The position numbers and the translations under genes are program-made. Source: Ahniella sp. (GTDB lineage Bacteria > Pseudomonadota > Gammaproteobacteria > Xanthomonadales > Ahniellaceae). From it: 43,799 nucleotides of DNA. Of the stretch, positions 8,660 through 17,824 are shown one piece after another. Location of the stretch: assembly GCA_016712105.1 (NCBI GenBank), contig JADJRU010000025.1, positions 1 to 43,799 of the forward strand, given 5' to 3'. The first letter of the stretch is position 1. Each line of letters opens with the position of its first letter. The notes under the pieces were generated by a model. The model was not told the origin of the DNA. It saw only the letters and a program-made list of their open reading frames with translations, and searched no databases.

Positions 8660-9331
8660 TCAGGTCTCCGCGTATCGGCGCAACAGGCCGGATTGGGCAC
8701 GATCCAGAACGTCGAGCGCCGGGCCAGGCCCGAGTCGCTCCCGAACCAGACGTCGCGCTGTAGCCACATCGTAAAGCAATTCGCGCAGCAAGGGGTCGCG
8801 CACCAGGCTTTGTAACCAGCCAACAACCGCCAGGCGCTCGCCCCGCGTCACCATGTTGACGCGATGGAGTTGCCCGGTCGGATAACAGATGACACTTCGC
8901 GCCGGCAACTTGAACGCCTGTTCGCCACTACCCTGCTCGAACACCAACTCGCCGCCGTCGTACGCGGACGGATCGGCAAGGAACAAGGTAAAACTCAGAT
9001 CCGAACGCACCTGGGCGGGAAACCCGATGATCGGCGCATCGACATGGGCACCATAGAACATGCCGGGTCCGTAACGATTGATCATCACCGCCGCCATCGT
9101 GCGCGGCCTGGCAGCAGACTGCAGCACTTCGTGACGCGCCAGTGCCTGATGCACGAGTCGTTTGATCCGTTCCATCGATGGATTCAGCGCAGTGATCTCG
9201 CGGTTGTTCTTGATCGAGGCCAATGCGGTCCCCACCGTCCGCGCGCCATCATCGAACTCGACCTCGGCAATCAATTCCAATATCTGTCGACGCTCGTCCT
9301 CGGTGATCAGGTCCGGCAGGCACAGGATCAC
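8660..9331 (-). CDS. PKHD-type Fe(II)/2-oxoglutarate-dependent hydroxylase (PiuC/YbiX family)
   Basis: A 223-residue oxygenase of the prolyl-4-hydroxylase-like PKHD group. The metal triad is visible: His96 and Asp98 in GAHVDAP and His156 in GQLHRV; Arg166 in RGERLAVVGWLQS is the likely 2-oxoglutarate contact. The supporting segments DGGELVFE and LPARSVICYPTG are typical. Relatives are often near iron-uptake genes, but none lie here and the substrate is unknown. The gene sits three bases after a paralogue ending in the same LLRRYAET, which suggests tandem duplication. The frame is intact and the length is normal for the family. Confidence 0.92.
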   Translation of the reverse strand: MILCLPDLITEDERRQILELIAEVEFDDGARTVGTALASIKNNREITALNPSMERIKRLVHQALARHEVLQSAARPRTMAAVMINRYGPGMFYGAHVDAPIIGFPAQVRSDLSFTLFLADPSAYDGGELVFEQGSGEQAFKLPARSVICYPTGQLHRVNMVTRGERLAVVGWLQSLVRDPLLRELLYDVATARRLVRERLGPGPALDVLDRAQSGLLRRYAET

Positions 9332-9334
9332 GAA

Positions 9335-9944
9335 TCAAGTCTCGGCGTATCGACGCAACAGGTTTTGCGTATGATTTGTTGAGAACTCGAATGCCCGACT
9401 GTTGCCTTCGGCAGCATGCACGAGCGAACGCGCCTGGCCAAGGTCGTGCAGCAAACCACGAACCTGCGCATCCCGCACCAGGCTCTGCAGCCATCCGACG
9501 ACGACGAGCCGCTCACCTTGCAGCACCGGGCGCAGACGTTGCGTTGTGCCACCCGGGCAACACAGCAGCGACCGTGCGGGCAGTTTCCAGAGTGTCTCGC
9601 TGCCGTTCGCCATCCAACTGGAGTTCGCCGCCCTCGTAACCATCGGGTTCGTTGAGGAACAGCATAAACGCCACATCATTCCGCATCAACGAACTGTCGC
9701 CCATCAAGGGTTCGTCGACCAGTACGCCGGCCGGCATACCCGGACGCAAACGCGACAGACGCAATCCGGCAAGCGCGCGAGGATGCACAGCGTCGACAAA
9801 ATCGGTTTGCCGCACGAGCGCAGTGGTCACCACGCGCCCGGTTTCGGCCAGAACACCCGACTGCCCGGCCACGGCTCGCGCCATCAGATCAAGCAGGACA
9901 CGCTGCTCGTCGGGAGTGATCAGATTCGCGAAGTTCAGCACCAT
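9335..9944 (-). CDS. Degenerate PKHD-type oxygenase paralogue, frameshifted
   Basis: A tandem paralogue of the downstream hydroxylase: same start style (MVLNFANLITPDEQR), same GYEGGEL and KLPARS blocks, same VVGWLQSLVRD and same end LLRRYAET. The metal site is broken. The expected HxD reads LVD (His replaced by Leu75, Asp77 kept), and the distal histidine position in GGTTQRLRPV is Gln. It should not bind iron in the usual way and may be a pseudoenzyme or partner of its neighbour. The frame shifts near 9612-9616; the downstream part continues in another frame, and aligning the two paralogues suggests one extra base there. The ATG is 13 bases after the phosphatase stop. The family is certain; activity is unlikely. 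Confidence 0.8.
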
Positions 9945-9957
9945 GGCGGCGACCGAC

Positions 9958-11657
9958 TCAGCGCCGGAACATCGCGATCATGGTGAGGTCGTCGTATTGC
10001 GTGACGTCCCCGAGGACCTGCCCGACCGCGGTCAGCATGGCTTCGATCGACTGTCCCGCGGACCGCGACTGGGCAAAGACGTATTGGACACGTTCCAGAC
10101 CGAATGGCTCGCCACTTGGCCCTTGAGCCTCATCGAGACCATCGGTGTAGAACAATACGCCATCACCCCGACCCAGTTCCAACAGTTGATCGGTGTAAGG
10201 GGTCATGTGCATGGTGCCCAACGCCGGTGCGATCGCAAGATTCGGGATCTCGATGGTCCCGTCCATACGGCGGATCAGCGGTGGCGGGTGTCCTGCGGTC
10301 GCAATCTTGAGAAGGCCCTTCGCCGGGTCAAGCGACGCGACCGAAATCGTCACGAACATGCCCGACTCCATCTCATCGCGGAGCTGGTTCTGCATCTGTG
10401 TCAACGGCAAGTCGGCGGGAGACTTGCTGCGCGGCGCAAACGCCCGCGCCAGAGCGCCGACTCGCGCCATGTACAACGCCGCAGGCATCCCTTGCCGGAG
10501 ACATCACCGATGATCAGCGAGATTCGTCCGTCGCCGAGCGTGATGTAATCGAACAGGTCACCGCCGACGATGCGCGCCGCGGTGTAGCTGTCGGCCAGTT
10601 CATAGCCGTCGATGCGGGGAGTGGCCGGCGGCAGGAAACGCTGCTGGATCCGCCGTGACAATTCGATGTCCTGCGGGTGGATCAATCGCTCGGATTCGGC
10701 GTGGCGATTGCCGGTGAGAATCGCGCCGATCATGCCGGCGATACCATTCATGAAGGCGCGATCCGACGCGCGAACCGCCAGCGGATCACCATGTGACGCC
10801 AGGAACAAGGCGCCGAGGACCGCACCCATGCTGCGCACGGGAATGGTGGCGACCGATGCCGGCAGCCGATCCAGAAACGCCGCAGGGACCATGGTCGGGC
10901 CGGTTGAAGCCTGCGACACGATCAGCGGCTGGGCATGCGCCACGGCAGCACTGGCCAGCGCACTCGCCAACTCTTCATCCAGGTAGAAATCGCCGCGCAG
11001 CCGTTTGCACAACACGCGCCAAGGCCGGTGTGAGGCTTCACGTGCCAGCAAAGCAAATCCCTCGACTCGAGGAAATGCTTCGGACAGGGTCGCCAACGCG
11101 CCGTTCAACTGATCCTCAAGGCCGGTCTGGTCGGCGATCTGTTCACCCAACTGGGTCATCGCAGCCAGACGCGAAATGGTGTTCTGGTACAGCTCGTTCG
11201 CAGCCGACGTCCGCGGGGACGCGGGCGTATTCATTTGCACATCCGGCACGGCCGACGGCGGTCGGCTGGGCGGGAAGGGTGTGGTCTCCATGATCGTCGG
11301 CTCGGGCGTGGCCGGCTGCTGCGTGCGGTCACGACTCTTTACGCGCAAACGTGTTTGCCCGAGCTCAATGGTGTCGCCATCGAGCAACGGGACAGGCGCC
11401 AACAGGACTTTGCCGTTGTGGCGGGTCCCGTTCGCGCTCTCGAGATCCTTCAGGCGCCAGCTGTTGCCGACCGGTTCGATTTCGGCATGGCGTCGTGACA
11501 CCGCAAGGTCGCTGATCACCAGATCGGCGAACTGGCCACGACCGAGCACGGTCTGGCCGGAAATCACGAACTTCTGCCCGGCCTGCGGGCCTGCCTCGGC
11601 GATCAGTTCCATCATGGGCGATTGGGGAAGTTCTGCGTCATGGGTGGAGTTTGGCAT
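9958..11657 (-). CDS. FHA-GAF-PP2C (SpoIIE/RsbU-type) serine phosphatase, frameshifted
   Basis: A signalling protein of about 566 residues. The N-terminal FHA domain (about residues 15-108) has GRGQFADLVISD, SRRHAEI and SANGTRHNGK, the phosphothreonine-binding signature. A Pro/Thr-rich linker leads to a GAF-like sensor domain (about 160-325). The C-terminal PP2C domain has IQQRFLPP, VGGDLFDY and GDVSGKG as metal-binding motifs, then GHPPPL, FYTDGLDEA and YDDLTMIAMF. At about 10486-10492 the frame slips within GDVSGKG/MPAALYMARVG, where one base is missing. The phosphatase probably dephosphorylates a serine on an anti-sigma-antagonist-like protein, but no such partner lies nearby. It leads the operon with the two oxygenase paralogues and the small membrane protein. 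Confidence 0.88.
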
Positions 11658-11690
11658 AAACTCGACCGACCCAAAATCCGGAGTTCAGTG

Positions 11691-12068
11691 ATGACAACAG
11701 CGTTCTGGTGTGTTCTGGCAGCCGGATTGATGCCCTATTTGTGGGTGGGCGTGGCGAAATTTGCCGGCCGTGGTTACGACAATGCGGCGGTCCGTGATTT
11801 CGAGGACCGCCTTCAAGGCCTGCCCAAACGCGCCCATTGGGCCCATTTGAACAGTTTCGAGGCGTTTCCGCTGTTCGCGGCGGCCGTGGCCCTGGCCACG
11901 ATCGGCGGGGCCCCAGCCGAACGCACCGATCTGCTGGCCCTGGTTTTCATCGGCCTGCGCCTGCTCTACGGCGCGGCGTACCTGGCAAATCAGGCAACCT
12001 TGCGCAGCCTGCTCTGGCTCGGCGCCATCGGTTGTGTGGTGGCGATTTTCCTGGGCATCCCGCGCTGA
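11691..12068 (+). CDS. MAPEG family membrane protein
   Basis: A 125-residue inner-membrane protein of the MAPEG family (membrane-associated proteins in eicosanoid and glutathione metabolism). The segment RAHWAHLNSFEAFPLFAAAVALA, cut here as HLNSFEAFPLFAAAV, holds the conserved Asn/Glu region, and YDNAAVRDFEDRL is the usual cytoplasmic loop. Four membrane helices are predicted. Some relatives are glutathione transferases or peroxidases; the substrate of bacterial forms is mostly unknown. ATG 11691 has GGAG about eight bases upstream. It is divergent from the phosphatase operon and about 100 bases before lptF. A second MAPEG gene lies at 27806-28192. Confidence 0.88.
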   Translation: MTTAFWCVLAAGLMPYLWVGVAKFAGRGYDNAAVRDFEDRLQGLPKRAHWAHLNSFEAFPLFAAAVALATIGGAPAERTDLLALVFIGLRLLYGAAYLANQATLRSLLWLGAIGCVVAIFLGIPR

Positions 12069-12165
12069 ACCAGCCTTGACCGAAAGGCAGCAGTGATCGT
12101 CCAGCCGTTTTGGCGGGCCTGATAGACTGGCGTGATGTCTGTATTGATCTGCTCCGTGCGCGCTC

Positions 12166-13251
12166 ATGCTGCGCATCATTGACCGTTATCTCGCACGCGA
12201 ACTGGCGGGCGCCTTTGCGTCCGTGAGCCTGGTGCTCGGATTCGTGTTGTTCGGTGGCCTGATGGCCGACGTATTGAACCGCGTTGCCCGGGGCCGGATC
12301 CCGGCCGGCTTGTTGCTGTCACAGGTGGGACTGCGCTCTCTCGACGCCCTCTCCATGTTGTTGCCACTGGGGTTTTTCCTGGCGGTCTACCTTGCGTACA
12401 GCCGCCTGTATCGAGATGGCGAGGCGGGCGTCATGGCGGCCTCGGGTGTCAACAACGGCGGATTCCTGAAGCCAGTCCTGTGGTTGGCCTTGCCGTTGAT
12501 GTCGCTGCTGGCGATCAACACCCTGTACTGGTCACCGCAAGCGCTCGCGAAAGCCGACCAGATGGTGCGTGAAGCGAATCGCTCCTTGCTGGTCGCCGGC
12601 ATGGAACCGGGCCGATTCGTCGACCTGCCGGGCCGTTACGGCGTGATCTACGTTGGCGAAATGAGTGACGACGGCACCACATTCAAGCGCCTGTTCGTGC
12701 AGCATGAAAAAGAAGATCGGGTCGACATCGTCACGGCGGCATCCGGCAAGTTGTATGCCGATCGCCAGGGCCGCGAACGATTCCTCAGACTGGAAGAAGG
12801 GTTCCGGGTCGAAGGTAGCCTCAGCGCACCCGACTTTCGTTCGATGCGGTTTGCCACCAACGACGTCCGCCTGCCGGACAGCGAGGAAGGCAGCGGCAAA
12901 CGCGCCGAAAGCCTGCGGACCGGCGATGTGCTGCTGGCGAGCGGCAACGCGTCGGACCGCGCCGAATTGCATTGGCGACTCGGTATTCCCATTTCGGTGC
13001 TGGTACTGGCACTGCTCGCCATCCCGTTGGCGCACACGCGCCCGCGTGAACCCCGATTCGGGGCCGGACTGATCGCCGTAGTGGGCTACATCGTCTACAG
13101 CAACATGCTCGCGGCGGGCCGCGGTTGGCTGGCCGAGGGCAAGATCCCGATGTCGCTTGGGCTTTGGTGGATCCACGCGATCGTGCTGATCATTGCTCTG
13201 CTCATGTACTGGTCGCGCACGCGCTTGCCCCGACCCAAGGCGGTCACATGA
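12166..13251 (+). CDS. lptF: LPS export ABC transporter permease LptF
   Basis: One of the two permeases of the LptB2FG transporter that extracts LPS from the inner membrane and drives it across the periplasm. The N-terminus MLRIIDRYLARELAGAF and the following helices match the YjgP family, and there are three N-terminal and three C-terminal membrane segments around a periplasmic beta-jellyroll-like domain (about residues 130-265). At 361 residues it has the family length. Its stop overlaps the lptG start by four bases (ATGA). In many gammaproteobacteria lptFG lie next to pepA; here a MAPEG gene is upstream. Confidence 0.96.
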   Translation: MLRIIDRYLARELAGAFASVSLVLGFVLFGGLMADVLNRVARGRIPAGLLLSQVGLRSLDALSMLLPLGFFLAVYLAYSRLYRDGEAGVMAASGVNNGGFLKPVLWLALPLMSLLAINTLYWSPQALAKADQMVREANRSLLVAGMEPGRFVDLPGRYGVIYVGEMSDDGTTFKRLFVQHEKEDRVDIVTAASGKLYADRQGRERFLRLEEGFRVEGSLSAPDFRSMRFATNDVRLPDSEEGSGKRAESLRTGDVLLASGNASDRAELHWRLGIPISVLVLALLAIPLAHTRPREPRFGAGLIAVVGYIVYSNMLAAGRGWLAEGKIPMSLGLWWIHAIVLIIALLMYWSRTRLPRPKAVT

Positions 13252-14330
13252 GGCTGCTCAAGCGTGCCGATGCGTTGATCCTTCGCTCGGTGCTGAAATC
13301 GCTGATGCTGGGCTGGATGGTGCTGGTCGGGATCGATGCCGCTTCGGCATTCGCGAATGAGATCGACGAGATTGGCCAGGGCAACTACGACCTGATGACG
13401 GCGCTGACCTACACCGCCTGGACGGTGCCGCGGCGGATCTACGAACTGTTCCCGATGGCCGCCGTGCTCGGCGCCGTACTCGGCCTCGGCGCACTCTCGC
13501 CGAGTTCGGAACTGACCGCTCTGCGTGCCTCCGGCATGTCGAAACTGCGGATTGCCGCCCCGGTTGTCGGTGTGCTGCTGGTGGTCGCCATCATGGTGAC
13601 CAGCATCGGCGAAACCCTGGCCGCGTTCGGCGAGCAACAAGCCCAGGCCGTGCAGGCGGGCGCCAAGTCCAAGGATCTGGTGGTGACCAGTCGCACCGGC
13701 ATTTGGGCGCGTGACGGCGCTCACCTGCTGAATGCGCGCAGCGGCAAGGTGGAGGGCGGCGAGGTCGTCCTCATGGACGCTCGTCTGTATGAATTCGACG
13801 AGGCTGGTCGCCTGCTCGGCATCGTGCGCGCCGAGAAGGCGCGCAATCGCGACGGCATCTGGCGTTTCGAACAGCTTCGGCGCTATGGCTTTACCAAGGC
13901 CAAAGTGACGAGCACCGAAGAACAAAGCTGGGTCTGGCCTTCCAAGCTGGATCCGCGACTGATGACCCTGGGTCTGGTCAAACCGCGTTATCAGGCGGTC
14001 TCCGATCTCCGTCGGCACATCGATTACCTCAACCGCAACCGACTGGACGCGAGTGAGTTCATGGATGCACTGTGGACTCGGATGGCCTATCCGCTCGGCG
14101 CGATCGCCCCCGCGTTCCTGGCGCTGCCGTTCGCATTCGGCTTTCTGCGCTCTGGCGGCTTCGGCAAACGACTGATGATCGGTGCCGTGGTCGCATTGAG
14201 TTATTACTTCTTCGCGCGCATGGTCAGTGACCTGGCCGGTGTCTACAAACTCGATCTCGCCGTTGCGAACATCGTGCCGCCCTTGATCCTGATGGCCGGC
14301 GGCACGTGGTATCTGGTGCGCAGCAGATAA
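13248..14330 (+). CDS. lptG: LPS export ABC transporter permease LptG
   Basis: Partner permease to LptF in the LptB2FG complex. MRLLKRADALILRSVLKSLMLGW opens the first membrane helix. The family segments VPRRIYELFPMAAVLGAVLGLGALS (seen in part as ELFPMAAVLGAVLG), SELTALRASGMS (coupling helix contacting LptB), and the C-terminal helices ending in PPLILMAGGTWYLVRSR are present. Length is 360 residues, as usual. The start is ATG 13248, set by the ATGA overlap with lptF. The gene ends nine bases before the stop of a methyltransferase on the other strand, with no evident terminator between them. Confidence 0.96.
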   Translation: MRLLKRADALILRSVLKSLMLGWMVLVGIDAASAFANEIDEIGQGNYDLMTALTYTAWTVPRRIYELFPMAAVLGAVLGLGALSPSSELTALRASGMSKLRIAAPVVGVLLVVAIMVTSIGETLAAFGEQQAQAVQAGAKSKDLVVTSRTGIWARDGAHLLNARSGKVEGGEVVLMDARLYEFDEAGRLLGIVRAEKARNRDGIWRFEQLRRYGFTKAKVTSTEEQSWVWPSKLDPRLMTLGLVKPRYQAVSDLRRHIDYLNRNRLDASEFMDALWTRMAYPLGAIAPAFLALPFAFGFLRSGGFGKRLMIGAVVALSYYFFARMVSDLAGVYKLDLAVANIVPPLILMAGGTWYLVRSR

Positions 14331-14339
14331 CCGGCAAGG

Positions 14340-14867
14340 TCATGCCATCCGCGTCATCTGGCAGACCAGTTCCATGAACGTGTTGATGTTGCGCGTCATG
14401 CGCTGGTTCAGCGCAGCGGCATCGATGCCCTGCACGAAGGGGTCCTTCGGGTCGGCGACGCCGCGGAATGCACAATCGAAGTTGCACTGCATGGGCACGT
14501 GCGGAGCATTCTGGTCGCGCCACGCCCGGTTCGTGAAGAAGTAGGTCTGTCCGCAGACCGGCGGCCACTGGTGTGTCGGATCACCATAAGCACTTTCGTG
14601 GGACCAGTGCGGGGTGATGATCAGTGCCTTGCCTTCAGGCGCGAGCACTCGCCACAACTCATCAAAGAACAGACAGCGCTCGGCGCCGGTCAGATGCTCC
14701 AGCACATGCGAGCAGTGCACCTCGCCGACACTGCCGTCGGCAAACGGCCACGGCACCTGGCGCAGATCATGGACGACATCAACCCCATCAAACGCCATCG
14801 AGTCCATGCCGGTGAATCCCGGCTTCTTGTTCGTGCCGCACCCGAGATCCAGCTTGATCAGACTCAC
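14340..14867 (-). CDS. Class I SAM-dependent methyltransferase
   Basis: A 175-residue methyltransferase-fold protein. The glycine-rich motif I is IKLDLGCGTNKKPGFTG (LDLGCGTNKKPG), followed by the acidic DVVHDL and VHCSHVLEHLTG, as in type 11 methyltransferases. The last third (HPWSHESAYGDPTHQWPP-like stretch, seen as SYGDPTHQWP-type His/Trp residues) is typical of small methyltransferases in polysaccharide clusters. Being the last gene of the rml-manC operon, with a four-base overlap to the preceding gene, it may methylate a sugar or lipid carrier, but that is inference from position. The substrate is not shown by the sequence. Confidence 0.8.
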   Translation of the reverse strand: MSLIKLDLGCGTNKKPGFTGMDSMAFDGVDVVHDLRQVPWPFADGSVGEVHCSHVLEHLTGAERCLFFDELWRVLAPEGKALIITPHWSHESAYGDPTHQWPPVCGQTYFFTNRAWRDQNAPHVPMQCNFDCAFRGVADPKDPFVQGIDAAALNQRMTRNINTFMELVCQMTRMA

Positions 14868-16393
14868 AGTCTTGCCTCCGTCGCATCAAGTTTTGCCGCC
14901 TGTTCCAGCAGCGGCGCCGCCTGCAGGGCGAGCGTCGGAATCCGGCCGGCAGGCAGACCGATCAAACACTCGGTCGACAGCGCATAAAGCATCGGCTTGA
15001 CCGCAGCCAGCACTTCGGGATCGGCAAACAGGCAAGCCGGACGGTCGCCGCCCATCTGCATGTTGCGCGCCCATTTGAGGGCATCAAGCAGATGTTCTGC
15101 GCGCTCTCTGACGGAGCCTGCGGGCGCGTCGAGCTCGACCACATCAAAGCCTTGGTCGGCCAACGCAGCGACAAAGGGGACATAACCCCAGACGGGCGGA
15201 TCGGAAGCCAGCACCACGGCCAGATGTTTGCGCGGCAGCAGTCCGCCGGTCACGAACACGTCGCGCAATCGCTCATCGCGCAGCGCCAACTGGCGAGGCT
15301 CGCGCTTCAGCCCTTCCGGCGCAAACGATTCCGCAATGACGCGGCCAAGCACCGACGGAATCTGCTGATCACGATGCCAGAGTTCGAATCGCGGGGACTG
15401 GTTGGCCGAAGTCAGCGCCACCAGGGTCAGTCGCTGATCGAATGAGCGTCCTCGCACGTCGATGATGGTGCCCGGGTGCTGGATGGTCCATTGCAGGTAA
15501 CGCGATGCATCCGGATGGCCCGGGTCGAAGATTTCGGCATTCGGGTCACCGGTCAGCCACAAGGCACCGATGATCGATCGTCCGTCGAAACTGCGCATCC
15601 AGACCGTCGGCTGCCGCGATTGGCTGGCGCTGAGTTCCTGGCGTTCGCCGTTCTTGAGCCGCCATACACGACTCCCGCCGGCGGCAGGCAACTCCAGAAG
15701 CAGAAGCGAGCCGTCGGCAAACGTCCCCACCAGCCTTTGAGTGGCGTCGAGGCCCTCGAGGCTCATCGGTATCCACTTGCCACCGTCATCCCTTCGCTGC
15801 AGATGAACATGGCCGGCACCTTCGCGGGTGTCCATGCAGTCGGCAAACCGCAGGGCACCGGCAGCGTCGTTGATCAACTCGCAGGTACCCGACAATCGCG
15901 ACACCAGTTCGCCTTTGCCCTGCTCGAACTCGACCCGACGCAGTTCGGTCTTCGGGCGCCGACCAAGACTGTCGACGAGCAACTCGAAACCGTACATGTC
16001 CGCTGGCACCAGATGGGGAAACCGGATGCGATCGGCACTGAATACGGTCCGCTGCTTGCGTGTGGACAGATGCACCAACGACAGCGTGTCGCGCGCCTTG
16101 GCGCCGTCGCCGACGCGCACGACCCAAGCCAGGCGTCGTTGCGGCAACAAGCGGAAATCAACGATTCGGCCCGATTCCGGCTGGGTGCTGAAATGCATGA
16201 CATTCCCCTCGACCCGCCGCGCTTCCAGCACCTGACGACCGTCCTTCAGACGTGTCATGGCGTGGAATTCGCCGCTCTCGGCCAAGGTCATGGTTTCGAT
16301 GTCGGCGCGACCGAAAATCTGATCGATGACGGACGGTTGGGCATGGCCGCGATCGGCAAGGAGCAACAGGGATAAACCAAGCAGAATTCTCAT
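14864..16393 (-). CDS. Exported protein resembling a degenerate S9 (prolyl oligopeptidase-like) peptidase
   Basis: A 509-residue exported protein with the signal peptide MRILLGLSLLLLADRGHAQ. Residues about 25-330 look like the beta-propeller of S9 peptidases (repeated strand pairs such as FELLVDSLGRRPKTELRRV). The end (about 385-505) resembles a shortened alpha/beta-hydrolase region: VWGYVPFVAALADQGFDVVELDAPAGSVRERAEHLLDAL. The expected nucleophile elbow GxSxGG is absent; that stretch reads QMGGDRPACLFAD, so catalysis is doubtful. Its start shares one base with the manC stop and its end overlaps the methyltransferase, so it belongs to the nucleotide-sugar operon. The family assignment is an inference of medium strength. 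Confidence 0.55.
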   Translation of the reverse strand: MRILLGLSLLLLADRGHAQPSVIDQIFGRADIETMTLAESGEFHAMTRLKDGRQVLEARRVEGNVMHFSTQPESGRIVDFRLLPQRRLAWVVRVGDGAKARDTLSLVHLSTRKQRTVFSADRIRFPHLVPADMYGFELLVDSLGRRPKTELRRVEFEQGKGELVSRLSGTCELINDAAGALRFADCMDTREGAGHVHLQRRDDGGKWIPMSLEGLDATQRLVGTFADGSLLLLELPAAGGSRVWRLKNGERQELSASQSRQPTVWMRSFDGRSIIGALWLTGDPNAEIFDPGHPDASRYLQWTIQHPGTIIDVRGRSFDQRLTLVALTSANQSPRFELWHRDQQIPSVLGRVIAESFAPEGLKREPRQLALRDERLRDVFVTGGLLPRKHLAVVLASDPPVWGYVPFVAALADQGFDVVELDAPAGSVRERAEHLLDALKWARNMQMGGDRPACLFADPEVLAAVKPMLYALSTECLIGLPAGRIPTLALQAAPLLEQAAKLDATEARL

Positions 16394-17824
16394 CACACCC
16401 TTCCGTAACGGTCTTCGAGACGAACGATATCGTCCTCGCCAAAATAGTCGCCGCATTGCACCTCGATCAGCGCCAGATCACGATCCGTGCGGTTTTCCAG
16501 CCGATGCAGCGTGTCGATCGGGATGTAACAACTCTGGTTCTGTTCCAGATCGAACTCGCGATCGCCGACGCGCACGAATGCCGTGCCGCTGACGACTGTC
16601 CAGTGTTCACTGCGCCGATGATGCTTCTGCAGACTCAACACATGTCCGGGCTTCACCACGAGTCGTTTGACCTTGCAGTCGTCGGCATCTTCCAGCACCG
16701 TGTAACTGCCCCAGGGCCGATACACGGTGGTGTGCAACTCGGTGCTGTGGTGGCGATCGCGCTTCAGCGCATCCACAACCTGCTTGACCGACTGCGACTG
16801 TTCGCGATGGGCGACCAGCAAGGCATCGTCGGTGTCGATGATCATCAGGTCCGAGACGCCCACCGCCGCGATCACGCGTTTGCTGCTCTGCACGTAGTTG
16901 CGCGCGGCCCCCACAAAAATGGCATTGCCGATGCGGCGGTTACCGACTTCATCGGCATCGACCAGATCGGCGAGTGCATTCCATGAGCCGATGTCGCTCC
17001 AGTCGAATGCGGCCGGAACGACGGCGCGTTTGCTCGCACGTTCCATGACGGCGTAGTCGATCGAAATCTCCGGCACCAGTCGCAGCGCTTCGGCATCGAG
17101 CACCTGTGAGGGTGACGAGTCATCGGGCCTTGAGCGTGGCGCGAGTCGGCTCCAGCACTTCGGGACACACGCGTGCCGCCTCGTCGATCAGGCTGCCGAC
17201 ACGAAAACAGAACATGCCCGAGTTCCAGTAGTAACCACCCCCGGAAACGTATTTCTGCGCGGTCGCCAAGTCCGGCTTTTCGACGAAGCGCGCGACTTCG
17301 AAACCTGATTCCTTCAGTGCCGGCCCGCGTTCGATGTAGCCGTATCCGGTCTCCGGGCGGGTCGGCACGACCCCGAACGTTCCGAGGAATCCTTCGTTCG
17401 CCAGTCGGCTGGCACGCTGCACGGCTTCGCGGAATGCATCGATGTCGCGGATCAGGTGGTCGGCCGGCAGGACCAGCAGTTGGGCGTCGTCACCAAACCG
17501 CTGCTGCACCCAGAGGGCTGCCGCAAGGATCGCCGGCGCCGTGTTGCGGGCCAGCGGTTCCAGCAGATACATCTGCCGTTCGACCGGGAAACCTTCGATG
17601 CGGGCATACGCATCCCGAGTGATGAACGCATAGTCGCGTGCCGTCACGGTGATGATGGGCGCGTCGGGCGCCGCCACGGCCAAAGCCCGGCGTGCCGTCT
17701 TTTCGAGCAGACTCTCACCGTCCGGCAGTGCCATGAACGGCTTCGGATAAGAACGCCGCGACACCGGCCACAAACGGGTGCCGGCACCGCCGGAAAGAAT
17801 CACGGGAATCAGAGGTCCGGTCAT
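16393..17824 (-). CDS. manC: Mannose-1-phosphate guanylyltransferase/mannose-6-phosphate isomerase, frameshifted
   Basis: Bifunctional enzyme (also called XanB or AlgA) making GDP-mannose for surface polysaccharide. The N-terminal nucleotidyltransferase has LSGGAGTRLWPVSRRSYPKPF, read as GGAGTRLWP and YPKPF, plus LPADHLI, ETGYGYIERG, FVEKPD and YYWNSGMFCF. The C-terminal type II isomerase cupin has QKHHRRSEHWTVVSGTA with its His and Glu metal ligands, and YRPWGSYTVLE. The frame breaks at about 17115-17130 after RATLKAR, and the rest continues in another frame (SPSQVLDAEALRLVP), so one base is missing. Repaired length is about 476 residues, normal for the family. It overlaps rmlD by four bases. 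rmlBACD-xanB is the Xanthomonas order. Confidence 0.92.

Noticed and set aside
13095..14018. Minus-strand open frame of 307 codons
   Set aside because: It is antisense to lptG, an intact gene coupled to lptF; His- and Gln-rich shadow composition.
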